The position numbers and the translations under genes were made by a program. Below, in pieces: positions 21,807 to 35,100 of a stretch of DNA of 64,000 nucleotides (position 1 is the first letter of the stretch; the number at the start of each line of letters is the position of its first letter). This DNA comes from Desmodesmus armatus (lineage: Eukaryota > Chlorophyta > Chlorophyceae > Sphaeropleales > Scenedesmaceae), in NCBI GenBank assembly GCA_007449985.2, contig VIIQ02000593.1, positions 558,001-622,000 of the forward strand, in the 5' to 3' direction. The notes under the pieces are model-generated. The model saw only the letters and a program-made list of their open reading frames with translations. It had not been told where the DNA came from and searched no databases.

Positions 21807-24800
21807 TCACTGCTGTGCCTTGCGCGCAACCTTGACCTTCACAAGCACCCACACACTCAACCTGCAGACCACACCCAGCACCACCAGCACAGCCACAGCC
21901 GTCCCACGGGCCGCATTGCACTGCTCGTTCAGCAGGCGGGGGTGGTTGTAGTACTGCCACAGCTGCGTGATAGCTGCAGCTGCAGCCGCGTCGGGCTTGC
22001 TGGCTGCAGGGCTGTCACGCAGGTTTGCAGCTGCTGCCTGTGCCATCGCGGTGGAGCGCTGCGCACTGGTCATGTTCCACAACTGCTGGCCGCCGACTGC
22101 AGTGCTGTTCAGCGCAATACCTGCAGAGTGAAGGCGCAGGGCACGGTGACCTAGTTTAGCTGCCAGATGACTGATTGCATGTATGACCCTACCACTGCAC
22201 ACCTGCCGCTGCCACGTGCAGGTCAATGCTGGCAACAATGTAACAGGGTTCCCTAGTGCGCTCCAGATGAGTACTACGATGTCTGTTCAGTTGCGTTCTG
22301 TGATACTGATGCCCCATGAGTCTCGTTGCCTCCCTGCGGGGTGTTCAGGCTCAACCTAAACCATGTAACAGATACAGTAACAGTAACAGGGTTTCCTGCA
22401 ACAGCCGGCAGTCCAAACCGCACCCCAGGCTGAGGCTGCAAACGATTTCAGATGGTTGAAGCATTGGCGGGATGCACTCCCTGTGTCTACACAGTCACAG
22501 GTGCCGCCCTCACCTGAAGAGCCAGCTGCATCCCAGCCACTGTTCCTGCCCTTCAGGGCCTGCAGTAGCGCAGGGTCCAGGCCGCAGAAGCCCAGGCTTG
22601 ACAGGAAAGTGGCTGTGGCAGGGGCTTGCACAGCAGGTGCAGGAGTCAACCAGCTGATGTATAGCGCCTGAAGCCCCCACCTACAAGCAGTTGCGGCATG
22701 AGCACGGCGATAATGGTCTTGACACCTTGAGTCGTAAGGAAGCACATGCAGATGTGAAGCAGCTGCTGTTGATGGCGACTGACAAACTGCAAGACCCGAT
22801 CAATCATTGACTTATATTGGCGCGGGTGTATCAAGGCTGCTGCTGTACGCACCCAAACAGGTAAACACAGCCACGTGACAGCAGCACAAGCCTGTACACT
22901 TTGCACGCCACATCGTGAAAGCCCAGCTGACCTTGTGTAGCTCAGTTGATCCAACCACAGGAGGGGATGGCTGGAGGCCAGCTGCCACATGCTGGGCACA
23001 ATTCCATTGGCCACACCACCCAGCAGCAGAGCCACAGCCAGGCCAGCAATCATGGCATTGTGTGCGTTGACGCTTAGGGACACCTGCACGGAGACAGCCC
23101 AGCCAACCAGCACATACACTTGAGCTTGCTGTGTATGACAAAAGTGTTGTTGCACCAGTTGCCATCCCACTGTCCCAAATGCAAGGCAGCACCGGCGCTC
23201 TTCTGGAGCCTGCAAGGCAACGTCCTGAAATGTGCGCCAAGTAGGTTGCTGGTGCAAGCTGCCCTACTCAGGCTGCCATCGCTGCTGCTGCTGCACAGCT
23301 GCTCACAGTCGCAGTGCAACATCATCTCAAACACACAGGATATGACTCAGTCACTGGCAAGCCAGGATTGTCATGCATCATTTCAAGTTCACCACTCCCT
23401 CACCAGGTACCCCATCCCAGATGTGTAGAAGCCCACCACTACCAGTGTGGTGAAGTAGCTCCAAGCCGGCACAGGCGTGAGCGTCAGCACGTAGATCCAC
23501 GCAAAGAACAGCAGCGGGTGCAGCATGAGGCCAACCATGTCGAATATCTGGTGGCCAAACACCCATGCCGTCACACTCACTCCCGCCTGCAAGGGCAGCA
23601 ATCAGCAGAGCAGGTGTCAGCAGACCCAGCATGCTGCTATGTACATAGTCATGGGGTGTGCTGCTGCTAGGCCCTAGGCAGCTGCCAGTGGTGGCAGGTG
23701 AGACAGGTGCACCAGCACAAGGGCGCACATGACCGCATCACCACAGTGCAGCACCCTGTATTGCTGGCGGCCCTGCCCTCCTGTGCAGCCACTATGCTGC
23801 GCCTGCTGGGCTGTTCCCGCATGTGTGCCACAGAACGGCTGAGCTCTCTTACTGCAATGCAAGTGAGAGCCCTGACAGCACAATTGAGCTGTAGCGGGAA
23901 TGCTGCATATGACTGCCTGAATCGGTCCTTGAGCATCGCAGTGCACATTTGTGGATGCTCCTGTTGCATCAGCAGCCCTACTCCAGCTCTCTCACTCACC
24001 GGGCTCTCCTGCTGAAGGTAGAGGTGCCTCTCATTGCCGTAGCTGCGTGTGCTGCGCACCAAGGAGATGCTGCCATAGGCCAGCAGCGTGATCAGCATCC
24101 ACAGCTGCGAGCTACCTGGCTGGATGTTCCTGCCCTGCGCAATGCCCAGCGCTAGGCCTAGCAGGGACGTCAGCAGCAGGTCTGTCATAAGGGCTGAGCG
24201 GCTCAGGACTGCCTTCCAAGAGCACCGCAGCATGATCAGCTCAAGCTGCTTTGGTAGAGATGGCAGCTTGCGGGATGACACCGCTGCTGCTGCAGCTGCG
24301 CTCGCACCCTTGGCTGACACCGTTGCTGTTGGCTTGACATCCGCCACACTGCTTGGATTGGTAACATCCTCTGAAGGCAGTGTGTCAACCTCTAGGAGGG
24401 TTGTAACACGGGTAAGGGCCGGCGGCAACTTGGCGCCGCCGCTGGCCAGCTGCTGGGGAAGGCTGCTGGTTGTGCTGCTGCTTGCAGAGGTGCTGGCATT
24501 ACGGGAGTCCAGCTGGCCCACTTGCTGAGAGGCCTCCATCACAAGGTAGTCTGCAAGCTGGTCCAGGCCGCGAGCACGGGCCTCCTGGACAGATGCACAG
24601 GGCTGCAGGGATGCTGCAGAGTGCGGTGCGTTCTTCAGCTGGTGCAGCCGTGCGTTCAGGACTGCGGCTGTGGTCGCTGCCTGCTGGGCTTTCTTCCACC
24701 TTGACAGGGCCTGCAAGGAAACATAGGGCAACCAACGCTGTGAGTGGAAACTGCAAGCGAGCTATTGCCTGGCATCCCCCTTGTGCCTTGTTGGTGCCAC

Positions 24801-27800
24801 CACCTGCCAAGTCTCGCCTGTGGAATGCTGCCAGCGTGCAAGCACATCGACTTGAAGTCACTGCCAGCCACCCATGCCTAGCGTGGCTTGAGTTGTTGCG
24901 TAACACAGACCCACCTGCATCTGCGGCTGGCCCATCGCTGCTCTCCCTCTGACCCCAGCCACACTACCACCAGAGCCCTCAGGCCGCTGGCTGAGCTGGC
25001 GCTGCAGGGTCTGCTGTTTCTTGAACGTATGCTGCCGCAGCCTGGCTTGCGGGCCAGTCAAGACGCCTTGCGCAAAGGGGTGTCTGCGTCTGAGCCTGCT
25101 GAAGCAGCGGACAAGCCACCATGCTTTGCTGCGCAGAGCTGCTCTGTCGAGACGCCCTCGGCTGCTGCTGCTGCAGCTCTCAGCTGGGCCTTCAGGACCT
25201 CGACAAAGCGTGCGCGCGTGATGGTCCCGCCTGGCTTCAACTCAAACTCATCACACAGGCCGGCCATGAAGTCTGCATATTCCTGTTGAGCACACCAGGG
25301 GTAGCAAGGGAGGATTGTTGGTGCACAGGGAACTCAGCAGTGGGGGCAAGTTGCAGGACAATGACCAAATCCAACATAGTGCGGCAGTATCTGCGACGAT
25401 CTCATGACTACACCACGCACTGCGCTTCATCAGCTGCTCTGCAGGCTAGTATGCTCGTGTAAAGTTGCAACATGTAAGCGGGCAGTGCACGACGAGGTTC
25501 TGTCCCGCGATATGTAATCGTGTCACAAGAGCGTCGAGGCGTCATCAGCTGGACTCGTACCTCTCCCAGCAGGTCCTGGATTCCGCTCTCGTCCCAAAAG
25601 CCGATGAAGCCGTCATACGTCAGCACAGACGGAGTGTCCTGCTCGCGATGCATGCGCGCAAACCGCTCGCGACCAAACACCTGTGCGTCCGCCCCGCTGT
25701 CAACCAGCAGGTCAAAGCGTGCAAGCAGCGCCTCTAGGTCACGAGGCCTCCAGGGCCAATCGACGGGCGAGTCAACAGCTGGAGGGACGGGCAGCAGGTC
25801 AACGAGATCGTCACTTGTTGTTGGCTGCAGCTGCTGCATCTTGCGGAGCTGCTTGTCCACCCAGATGTTGCCTGCTTTTTGCCAGATCGCTGCGAGGTGG
25901 CTTGGCATGTAGTCTGGGTCGCCTGGCCGCGGCACGACACCTGCACAGCCACAGCAATGTAATGCCAATATCAACTCAAGCACATGTCAATCACGCCAGC
26001 CCCGCCTCATGCACGCAAGTCGCCCCAGCGTCAAATTAACTGTACGCAGCACAGCCCTGTGGCTGAGAAGCGCGAAGCAGAGCAGATCCACGCTGAAGTC
26101 AAACAGTCACGCCAACGACATGCAGGAGACCACCTGCCCTATACCCTGGGCTTGCTGCCGCTGTTGGAATGCCATCGCTGGGTCTCCTTTACCTGATGTC
26201 ACGTCCAGCAGGAAGTCAGCCAGGTTCTCGTTAGGAGGTATGTAGAAGCCCAGGAAGGCCATGTAGGACTGGGCCAGGCGCTGGGGCCCTGAGTACACCA
26301 CATTGCCGTCGCTGCCAAGCAGCAGGCAGCTGTCAAACATGTTGAAGATGGAGCACCTGCAACACACGCGGCCAAACCCCAGAAATACGTCAGCGCAGAT
26401 GCAAACCAGCCATTCACCCACCCTGACGCTGTTCCCAGTCTCAGCGAAGTGCGCACAAGCTGGCTATCAGCAGCCGCTGTTGCGGTGGCTTTATGCAGCA
26501 AGCAGGGGTGTGTGAACAGCAGCAGGACACCAACCTTGCCTTTGCATGCACAACCCGCATACACCCGCTATGTCAACGCACCTTGGCTGGTGCATGACTG
26601 CCAGCACGTTCATGCCTCGCTCGCTGCTGGCCTTGAGTGCCGCCAGCACATCGTATGCCACAGCAGCATCCAGTCCACTGGTGGGCTCATCCAGCCACAG
26701 CAGCGAGGGCTTGGACACCAGCTCAACGGCAATGGCCACGCGCTTGCGCTGACCGCCTGACAGGGTGCGGTCAGATGATGTGCCCACCACCTGCGGAAAG
26801 ATGCATCACAACAACCCCCCAAATTACTCATGACATGACATTTGGATTTGTTGCACGGGCGCGGAAAGCGCCTGGTGAAGCGGATGGAGTGTAATCATCA
26901 AAGCTGCGCGTGAAGCTGGTCCTGCAGGTGTTTCGTATGGCTTGCCATTGCTTCCTGTGGTGACACTGCCTACATGTTGACAACATCGATGCCATGCGAT
27001 GGACATCCATCTTCTGCGTGCCAGTGCCTGGAGCCTGACACTGCCTGCTGAAATCAACCACCACAGGCAAGCAGCGCAGGCCCGCTGCAGCCCCAACAAC
27101 CTCCACTCAGCATGTCGCTCACCGTTGTTGCCACCTTGTTCAAGGCCATGAGTGCCATCACCTCACCAACCACCTTGTGCACCTCACGGTGGCGCTGCCG
27201 CCTCAAGTGCCGCGCGGCTGATGCACTCAGGCCCTGACCCTTGCCCGTCACCGGCAGACGCAGCCGTGCTGCCAGCAGCAGGTTCTCCAGCACCTGCGTG
27301 TCACAAGCAGCAACACACATGTGTCTGGATGCGTACAGTATTGTGGTTCTAGGTTTTAGGGCCCACAGTATCGACAGACTGACCTTTGACAGCGTCGTAA
27401 CTGGCATGCCAGCCAGCAACATGCAAGCACAACGCACGTTGATGATGTTCGCACTGCTTCATACGGATACAGCACTTTCAGCCCAACCATGTTGAAGGGG
27501 CAGCAGCTGGCTTTTCAACGTGCGTGTGTATCAATGTGCGCTGCAAACTGGTCCACCACCCCAAAACCGTGCAGGCCCCAGTCAACGGACCCCTGGCAGC
27601 AGCAACCCACCGTGAGAGACTCGTGCAGTTGGTCAAACTGCGGGACAAAGCCTGTCATCTGGGATATGTTGCTCACTGCGCCTAACCCACGCATGCTGCC
27701 AGTTGCCGCCAGCTCCACCTCGGACTGGAAGTTGTCCGCTGCAGTGCTGCACAGCAGCCGCACATCGCCACACATGCGGCTCAGCGGCACGCGGCCTGCC

Positions 27801-30800
27801 AGGGCCTTGCACAGCGTGGTCTTGCCGCACCTGCAGGCAGGTTGGTTGGAAAGGCAGGCAGAGTGCGTTCCAGGGTCAGGGAGTAACTAGCGAGGGTGGT
27901 CAAAGTCGTAGGTGCACCCTCCAACATCGCTCTCTTGGTGCACCCTCCAACATCACTCTCTTGGGCGGCAGCCCTGTAGGTGCACCCTCCAACATCACTC
28001 TCATGGGCGGCAGCCCTGTGCAGACTACACTGCAACACTGCGCATGACATGGAGCAGTCGAAATAGGGCCCATAAGTTTGCATGCAGAGCAGCATCAAAC
28101 TTCACAAGCAGCATCACATGCGTCCGTAAGGGGCGCCCAGCCATGCCGCTCCACATGTATGCTCTTCCACCTGCAGCACTCCCAGCCTCACACCCCAACC
28201 CACTCACCCGGACGGTCCCATGATCGCATGCAGCTGGGAGTGAGTGAAGCGGCTGCTGACCCCAGGCACGATAAAGAAAGCGCCTTCAGCAGCTGCCGAC
28301 TCCAACTTGGCTACCAGCCCCCTCTGTGCTGAGCTGCTGCCGCTGCCGGTTTGTGCGGCATGCGTGCTGCTGCCCCGGCCATCCCGTGTGCCGTCCTTGC
28401 CACAGAGGCCTAGCAGGCGCCGCTTGGCCCCTCTTGCCAAGCCTTCTTCGATGGGGATGTCAGCCACCCACACGTCTCTGAACACCAGAGTCAGCCGGGG
28501 GTTGATGACATACTCATCACTGCTGTCATCCTGTGCGTCTGCTGCTCCCTTCACAGGCGCCATCGCAGGCAGGGCGGTGTCACAGTTACTACTGGGCGCC
28601 GCGGCGAGGGAAGACACCTCAAACGGAGAAGGCATGCTGGTCTGAGAAGCCAGTGTGTGGCCAGAAGCGGGTGCTGTGCCTGCGTTAAGCTGCACGCGGT
28701 CGTTGCTCTGCGCGTGCGGCAAGCCTTCATCCACTGCAGCGGCTGGCTTGTGCTGGCCTGAGAGTACCCCCACATCAAGCACTGCATCATCTGTGACTTG
28801 ATTGCTGCTGCCTGAGGCCGTGCCATTGTGGGGCAGCACGCCGGCAGCATGACTGTGCTGATAACCCGACGCGCTCCTTAGCGCCCTGGCAAAGATAGAC
28901 GTGCTTTCTTTGAAGGAGTGAGCGGGCCCGCTGCTGGGGGTGGAAGCCTTGTGGCTGATGCGCATATGTAGGCTGTGCTGCTTCTCGGCTGGGCGTGCTG
29001 TGCGTGATACATGGTAGCTGCCGTGGCTGCCGACCATCTGCACCAACGACCAAGCAGCAAGAGGGACACCACGGTGAGCATAGTTGCAACTGCGGCAGGT
29101 GCGTGGCGGAAGATGCTTGCTTGGGATGAATACCAGTGTTGCCGTAGATATGGCTGTCACAATGATTGTGTTTGTTGTCCTGCTTTACCCATATGGGTGG
29201 CAGTATGCATACTGCCACTCAGCTCCTGCAAGCTGGCCAGGAATTACCTAGTACACGGACGCCTGCCTGCAAGCTGGAACACATGCTGTGTGCAGCTGCC
29301 TGGTGGCGATACATGGCAGCAGCTCAGGTAGGGGTCTCAAACCCCAAGTTGGACATTTGCACCCTAGAGGTCCTGCTATGTTGCTGCTCACCTTGAACCC
29401 CACCGCCTCAACAAGGTGCATCACATCATCCTCTTGCCTTTGAGCTGATCTGTTGCTGCGGCCTGACACCCGGGCGTACTCCAGCAACAGCAGCAGTGCA
29501 GCCAGCAGCAGGAGCATCAGCGCGACACCAAGCCATGACCAGTCTGGGGTAGTTTCCTCTTCCAGCACACAACTGCCCAGCACGGGGCAAGACACTGGGG
29601 CACTTGTGGCTCCTGCAGAGGGCCGGCAAACAAGGCAGGCAAAGATGGGTGGCAGCGGCTGATGCAGGGATCAAGCAGTGTGTGGTATGACAGCCTTCAG
29701 TAGGTGCCAGGGAGTTTATGTGAGCCTAGTTGCTGTGATGATGCGGCAAATCTACTGCCAACAAGGTGAAACTGCGCAGAGCCCTGGTGGCTGTCTCGGT
29801 GAGGCCACTGTGGCAATGCCGCAACCCCACAAAGGGCAGCACAGCTTGACACAAGACACCATGATACAGCAGCAGAGTCAGACTGCGGCGGCAGTCCAGG
29901 GACATGCGTGTGTTACGTACCTGGGCAAAAGTACCCTCTAGGACAGGGGTTCTTTTCAGCTGCAGTAGGGCAGAAGAACCCGGGCGGGCACCCACTCAAC
30001 GGGTTTGTTGCGTTGCTTGGGCAGCTGTTTCCATCCAGCGGCTGTGCGGCTTTGACCAGGGTTTCAAGGATCAGCTGTGAGCTGCCTGGGGCCTTGGCAA
30101 AAGGGTTCCACACCAGCAAGCCCTGCACAACGCCAGCACGTGGCATGTGGCGGTCAGTCAGTTGAGCTGCGTTGGCAGCAGAGGGCTGGCTTGAATCATG
30201 CAGCGCTGTCAAAGCCTTTGACTGAGTACAGCACGTCTCCCAGAGTGACAGCACTGCCATAGTACAGCATACCCATCGCTGCCGCAGTACAGTGCATCCA
30301 GCGCTGCCATAGCAAGTCGCACAGGGCATGTCCCTGATTGACAGTTGCATGCACGGCTAGCTGAACAGTCAAGAGTCACTTCACAAGGCCTGTGCTTTTG
30401 TGCCCCTTGCTGGAGTACATGCGCGCGCTGTGCGATTGCATCCTGCACAGGCAAGCTGGTCGCATACTGTCTGCATGTACATACCGTTATGTTACAGGGT
30501 TGGCTCTTGGTGCTGCCTGCCGGGCACCAACGTCCTGCATCACACGGCACCTGCTGAGCCGCAGAGGGGCAGAAGCTTCCCCCAGGACACAGCTTGACAC
30601 CACTGCAGGAGTCTGACGACAGCGAAGCTCGGGAGGTGCCGCTGCTGCCTGTGCTGTTGGAGGTTTGGTTGGATATGGAGAGGGATTGAGCTCCACATGC
30701 TGAGATGCTCAGCAGGGTCTCTTCTTGGGTGCCTACAGGGCAGTACTCGCCTGCGCAGGAGCATGCAAGGCAGCAGGACAACTAAGCTCCAAGGTTCAGA

Positions 30801-31758
30801 CATCTTACACATGTGCATATGCAGTTTGATGTGTGGGACGTGCAGGACGCTGTATGCTGTTTGAAGTGCAGTCCGGCAAAAAACAGTATCTTCACACAGC
30901 CTGGCGGTCGTGGCAGCATTGGCCCAGCGTCACTGCCTGATTCCTGACGCTGTACACGCAGGGAGGCAAGTATGCTGCCGTTTTGGGCCTGCTGTGAGCA
31001 GCAAGCTCTGACACCCTGCTTGTGACAGGCACTGCTCGTGCCGCGCACGCAGCACAGCACAGCACACCGCAGGAGCGCAGTCATAGCAGCAGAGGCCCTC
31101 TCAAGCCGGCCCGGGCCCAAAGCGACCCACCTAGCTGGCAGGGGACGCAGATGCCTTGCTCCGTCACAGTACCACCCATACGGGTCACCTGGCTGCTGCT
31201 GCTGCTGTTGAGGCTCCAGCCAGCCATGATGCCTGACAGGACTGCCTCCTTTGCAGAGGGACTGCAGCGGTACCCCGCTGGGCACACATTCACCCTGCGG
31301 ATGGTATCACCGCCACTGTCGCGTCCAGAGTTGGATCTGTACACCGTGCAAGTGCAGCCAGCGGTCGAGATGTCTGCAGTTGCTGCAGGACAGCGGTCAC
31401 CTGCTGCTAGGGGTGATCGTGGGGTGGCAGCAAGCGTTGCTGGTGCAGTCCGCCCCTGAGTTGCTGCTGACAGCCCTCGTGTGTGATGTGCCGTGCTGAG
31501 ACTACCATCTGTCTGCAGAAGCTCAACAGGCTGTTGCCCCAGCGCAAAGCCACTGCCTTGTGCATCTGCTGCAGCCTGTGGTACCTGCACTTGAACTGGC
31601 CCGACTGCTGCTTCATGCCCTAGTCCCAAAGAAGCAGCCTGCACTGCTGCATGGTCAGGGAGCATGTGGTGCCATTGTTGCTGCGTTTGTGATTGGCCAA
31701 GGTGGCCAAGCAGCAACAGCAACAGCACAACAGGCACCGGATGCAAGGTCAAGTGCAT
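21807..31758 (-). CDS. ABCG half-transporter with signal peptide and Cys-rich ectodomain
   Basis: Sixteen exons in transcript order: 31758-31131, 30750-30485, 30122-29921, 29612-29392, 29037-28208, 27830-27611, 27293-27123, 26790-26582, 26356-26193, 25940-25561, 25282-24915, 24710-24000, 23586-23404, 23083-22932, 22680-22514, 22120-21807; about 1,728 residues. A signal peptide (MHLTLHPVPVVLLLLLLGH) precedes a Cys-rich ectodomain with repeats such as GCPPGFFCPTAAEKNPCPRG. One TM (GVALMLLLLAALLLLLEY) and a long polar linker follow. The ATPase has Walker A GPSGCGKTT across the exon 5/6 join, signature LSGGQ, Walker B LLWLDEPTSGLD and MHQPR. The C-terminal TM domain follows. The layout matches the plant ABCG24/ABCG28 branch, which exports lipids or other hydrophobic compounds; substrate here is unknown. 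Exon 11 needs a frameshift between about 25150 and 25050. Confidence 0.9.
27909..28019. repeat. Tandem repeat in an ABC-gene intron
   Basis: The unit TGCACCCTCCAACATC(A/G)CTCTC occurs three times. The last two copies also share the tail GGGCGGCAGCCCTGTAG or TG. It lies between ABC exons 5 and 6. Confidence 0.8.
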
Positions 31759-32191
31759 GGTCAACTGCAGTGGCGCACAGAAGGCCACATTGCGGCTTTG
31801 ATTGTCGCACAATTAAATGATGAATGTATCCGTGCGTTCATGCCAATGGGTCACTGCTGCTCTCGGCATGGTTTAGACCAGCCGGTGACCTTCCAAAACC
31901 GGTCAGTGTTCCAGTGACCCACTAAAGACTGCGCGGGAAGAATTGGCGAATGCCTGCAATTGTGTGAGGCACAGCCTGGCGTTTGATCGGTGTCTGGCCC
32001 AAAGAGGTCAGTCTCTGCTGTCTGCTGGCGTCCAGCGCTCAGAAGGCCTGGAAGGCCCCAAACGAGACTCTTCAGCCTCCTGGTTGAAGTCGTGCAGCAA
32101 CGCAGGCGATCAGTTGCCGGCAGCTGTTCATCGCTCGTTGACAAGAGATCAGCAGTAGCAACCCTCCTGTCCCATCCTGCAGTGGTGTGCC
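31759..32191. promoter_or_regulatory. Divergent promoter region (ABC transporter / ENT-like 1)
   Basis: Only 433 bases separate the two start codons, which face away from each other. The stretch should hold both 5' UTRs and promoters. A CTGCAG just before the ENT-like ATG (about 32177-32182) could be a 5' UTR splice acceptor. No TATA box is obvious. Confidence 0.45.
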
Positions 32192-35100
32192 ATGGGCTTT
32201 GGCAAGAGCGCAGCAGCTGCTGCACTCAATGGTGCACCTGCTGACGGCACACAGAAGTCCAATGGGTCCAGCTCGGTGAAGAAGGCCATTTCAAAGATCA
32301 CGCCTTCTAAGGAGACCCTTGAAAAGTTGAAGAAGGCGGTGCGTGTGCTGAGGCAATGCCGATTTGCGCTGCTGGTTACGTTGAGCCTGCGTGTCCCCAG
32401 CAAGTTGAAGCAGCAGTCTGCTCGACTGAGCTGTGCTGGGTGTTGCAGCACGACAGGCAGCATTGGGCCAGGTGCACAACACTGCCTGTTGCAGCAGTGC
32501 TCGGAGCGCAGATGCAGATGCAGGTAAAACGACTTCGTTATCCACGTGAAAGCAACCTGACCTTACACGCCATGTGTGTTTTGCAGAGGTGGCGCGTGAG
32601 CCTGAGTTTCTTTGTGGTGGGCATGAGCATGGCAACGTTCATCGCGTCAGCTCTCCAGTGCATGGACTACCTGAACATGCAGTACCAGGCAAGTCGACAC
32701 GGAAGCCACTCGGCTGTGCCACGGCAGGCCGTTATGTTGAAAGCATACCATGAACAGTGTATCAACTGTCAAGCAAAGCATACCATGAGCAGTGTATCAA
32801 CTGTCAAGCATTGGGTTCCTGTGCAGTAGCACAAGCAACAGTGCCAACCTCGCTGGCTGGTATAACCAGCTGTGCTGCTCGCCAGACTCCACTCCTGCGC
32901 CAACTGCTGATGTTGCCCCCAGGGCTGACCGCATGGCTTGGAATCAGGGCAGTCCAAGCCCTCACAAGCATGCCATGTGTATCCTTGCAGCACCTGCACA
33001 TGACGTGTGCTGACACCACTAGCAGCACCAAGGGCCATGCTGAATGTCCTCACTGCTCGTGCCTGTTGCTGTTTGGTGCAGGAACTCAACACCAAGAAGA
33101 TCATTGACACTGCCTACTCCTTCGGCTTCTTTGTGGTGGCTGCCCGGTTCTTCTTCAAGGGCAAGCCAGACACCTCACACAAGCCTCGTCAGCGGGCACG
33201 GCTCATCGTCGGCATCCTCATCCAGATGTTTGCAATCATCCTGCCGATTGTGGTAAGCAGGGCTGACCCACTCAGACATGTAGTACACGTCGTGCCAGCA
33301 GGTTATTTGTGCATGTGGCTACTAGGCTACTAGCCACTAGCACCAAGGTGCCCTGACAGCGCACCACCAGGCCACACCATTCACCGACCCCAAGGACACA
33401 TCGGTGTACTTGGGGGCCAAGAGAGGGATTTGGGAACAAAAGATGCCCGCGCCAGTTATGGCCCGCAAACCAAACACACACCAGCATGTACCTGTTTTTT
33501 GCCTGCATGTGCTACATGCATGCCCTGTGCGAACGCATAGCTGGTTGCAACTCATGTGCCTACCGTAGGCACCGTAGTACGAGCTGATGCCAGCATGTGC
33601 CTACATACGAGCTGATGCCTTGTGATTAGCTCTGCTGCCATGGTTTGAGCCCTATCTTGCTGCGCAACAGCAGTAGGTAGCTCATCCATATGACATGCCG
33701 GCTGTCGTGTACTGCTGTGCAGATCGACACTATCATTTATGAGACAGTCATGAGCAAGCTGCCCAAGCCGGATCAACCACCACAGGCAGCTGAAAAGTTG
33801 AAGCTGGGCACGTGGGATGACGAGGACTACCAGAACTGGCTGCAGGAAAGGGACAGGGTGTGGAAGCTGCAGTCCCTTATGTCAATCCCATGGGCTATAG
33901 CAGCCATGCTTGCTGGCGGCTCTGATGGTCTGCTCTCAGTGGTGATCTTTGCCGAGGCCAAGGCTGTGAAGGGAGACAAGGTGAGGCCACCTGGCGGGGT
34001 AGCCTGGACGGGTGACTGACTCCTTGCTTGTTGCAAAGCTGCACAGCCGTGGCTCAATCAAAGGCGACCTTTGCATGAGGCTGCTGTATGTGCATGATCA
34101 GTCTGTGTCATACTGTACACAGATGCCGCATCTGTGTACAGTATCCGAGTATGCGCCCGCGTGATTTGGTTTTGCTTGCATTAATTTTTGGGGGAAGACA
34201 CTGCCCCGCGCTCCGTGTAACAGCAGCGAACCCAATATGTTACACGCAGACACAGTCGCCACACATCAATGGCATTGCCTGCCAGGGTTGACTATGCATT
34301 CAAGCACCTGCAGAGGCTTCTCACGGCTCTGTGTGTTTGTGTATGTGTGTGTGTGTGTCCGTGTGCTGCTGTGCCCGCAGGCAGCCATATACGGCAGGGT
34401 GTTCATGATGCTGTTGATGCCCGCCCTACGCTGTATCTCCAAGGCTATCATCTCACCTGGTGAAAACAACACTATCATCAGGACGCTGAAACTGGACAAC
34501 GCCAAACTGGCTGCCACGCGCATCAGCGCTATAGCCCATGTTGGCATGGCTGTCCTCATCCTGTTGGTGTGTTTGCTGCTGGTCTTCTATGTTGTGCCCA
34601 AGGAGGTTGCCACGATGAACGACGCGGAGCCCCTCAACGCCCCTCCAGGTGCGGCATGCATGCCTGTGAATTTTTCAGTCTGTGCCGCTTGAAATTGTGA
34701 GTCCCAGGTTTCCACCCTGCAGTACATTGCAGTATCCTGCAGGGTGCGCGGTACAGGGACCCGTCCTTTGCACTAGCCGGCCAGCCAGGGATTCATGAGC
34801 TGCCAACTGTCAAACCTTGACTGGCTGGCAGGTTAGCACCCTGGTGCCACTGAGCAGGCTGTGCAGTGCGTGCTGCACACCACCCCGGGTGATATGATAT
34901 GCGTGTGCTGAGTCAGCTGCCATCACATGCAACTGCCATCAAGTGCCGCTGGGGTCAGACCCCTGAGCTTCCCTCAGTAGGTCTGAAGAACTGACGACAA
35001 GGCAAGGTAGAACTCTGATGGTGCCGCAGCTACAACCAAGTTGATTCACACATGTGCTTGCCCGCTGCCGCTGCTGTCACTGCCTCTAGCCCTCAACATG

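Noticed and set aside
24088..24528. Plus-strand open frame of 146 codons
   Set aside because: It is the antisense shadow of ABC transporter exon 12.
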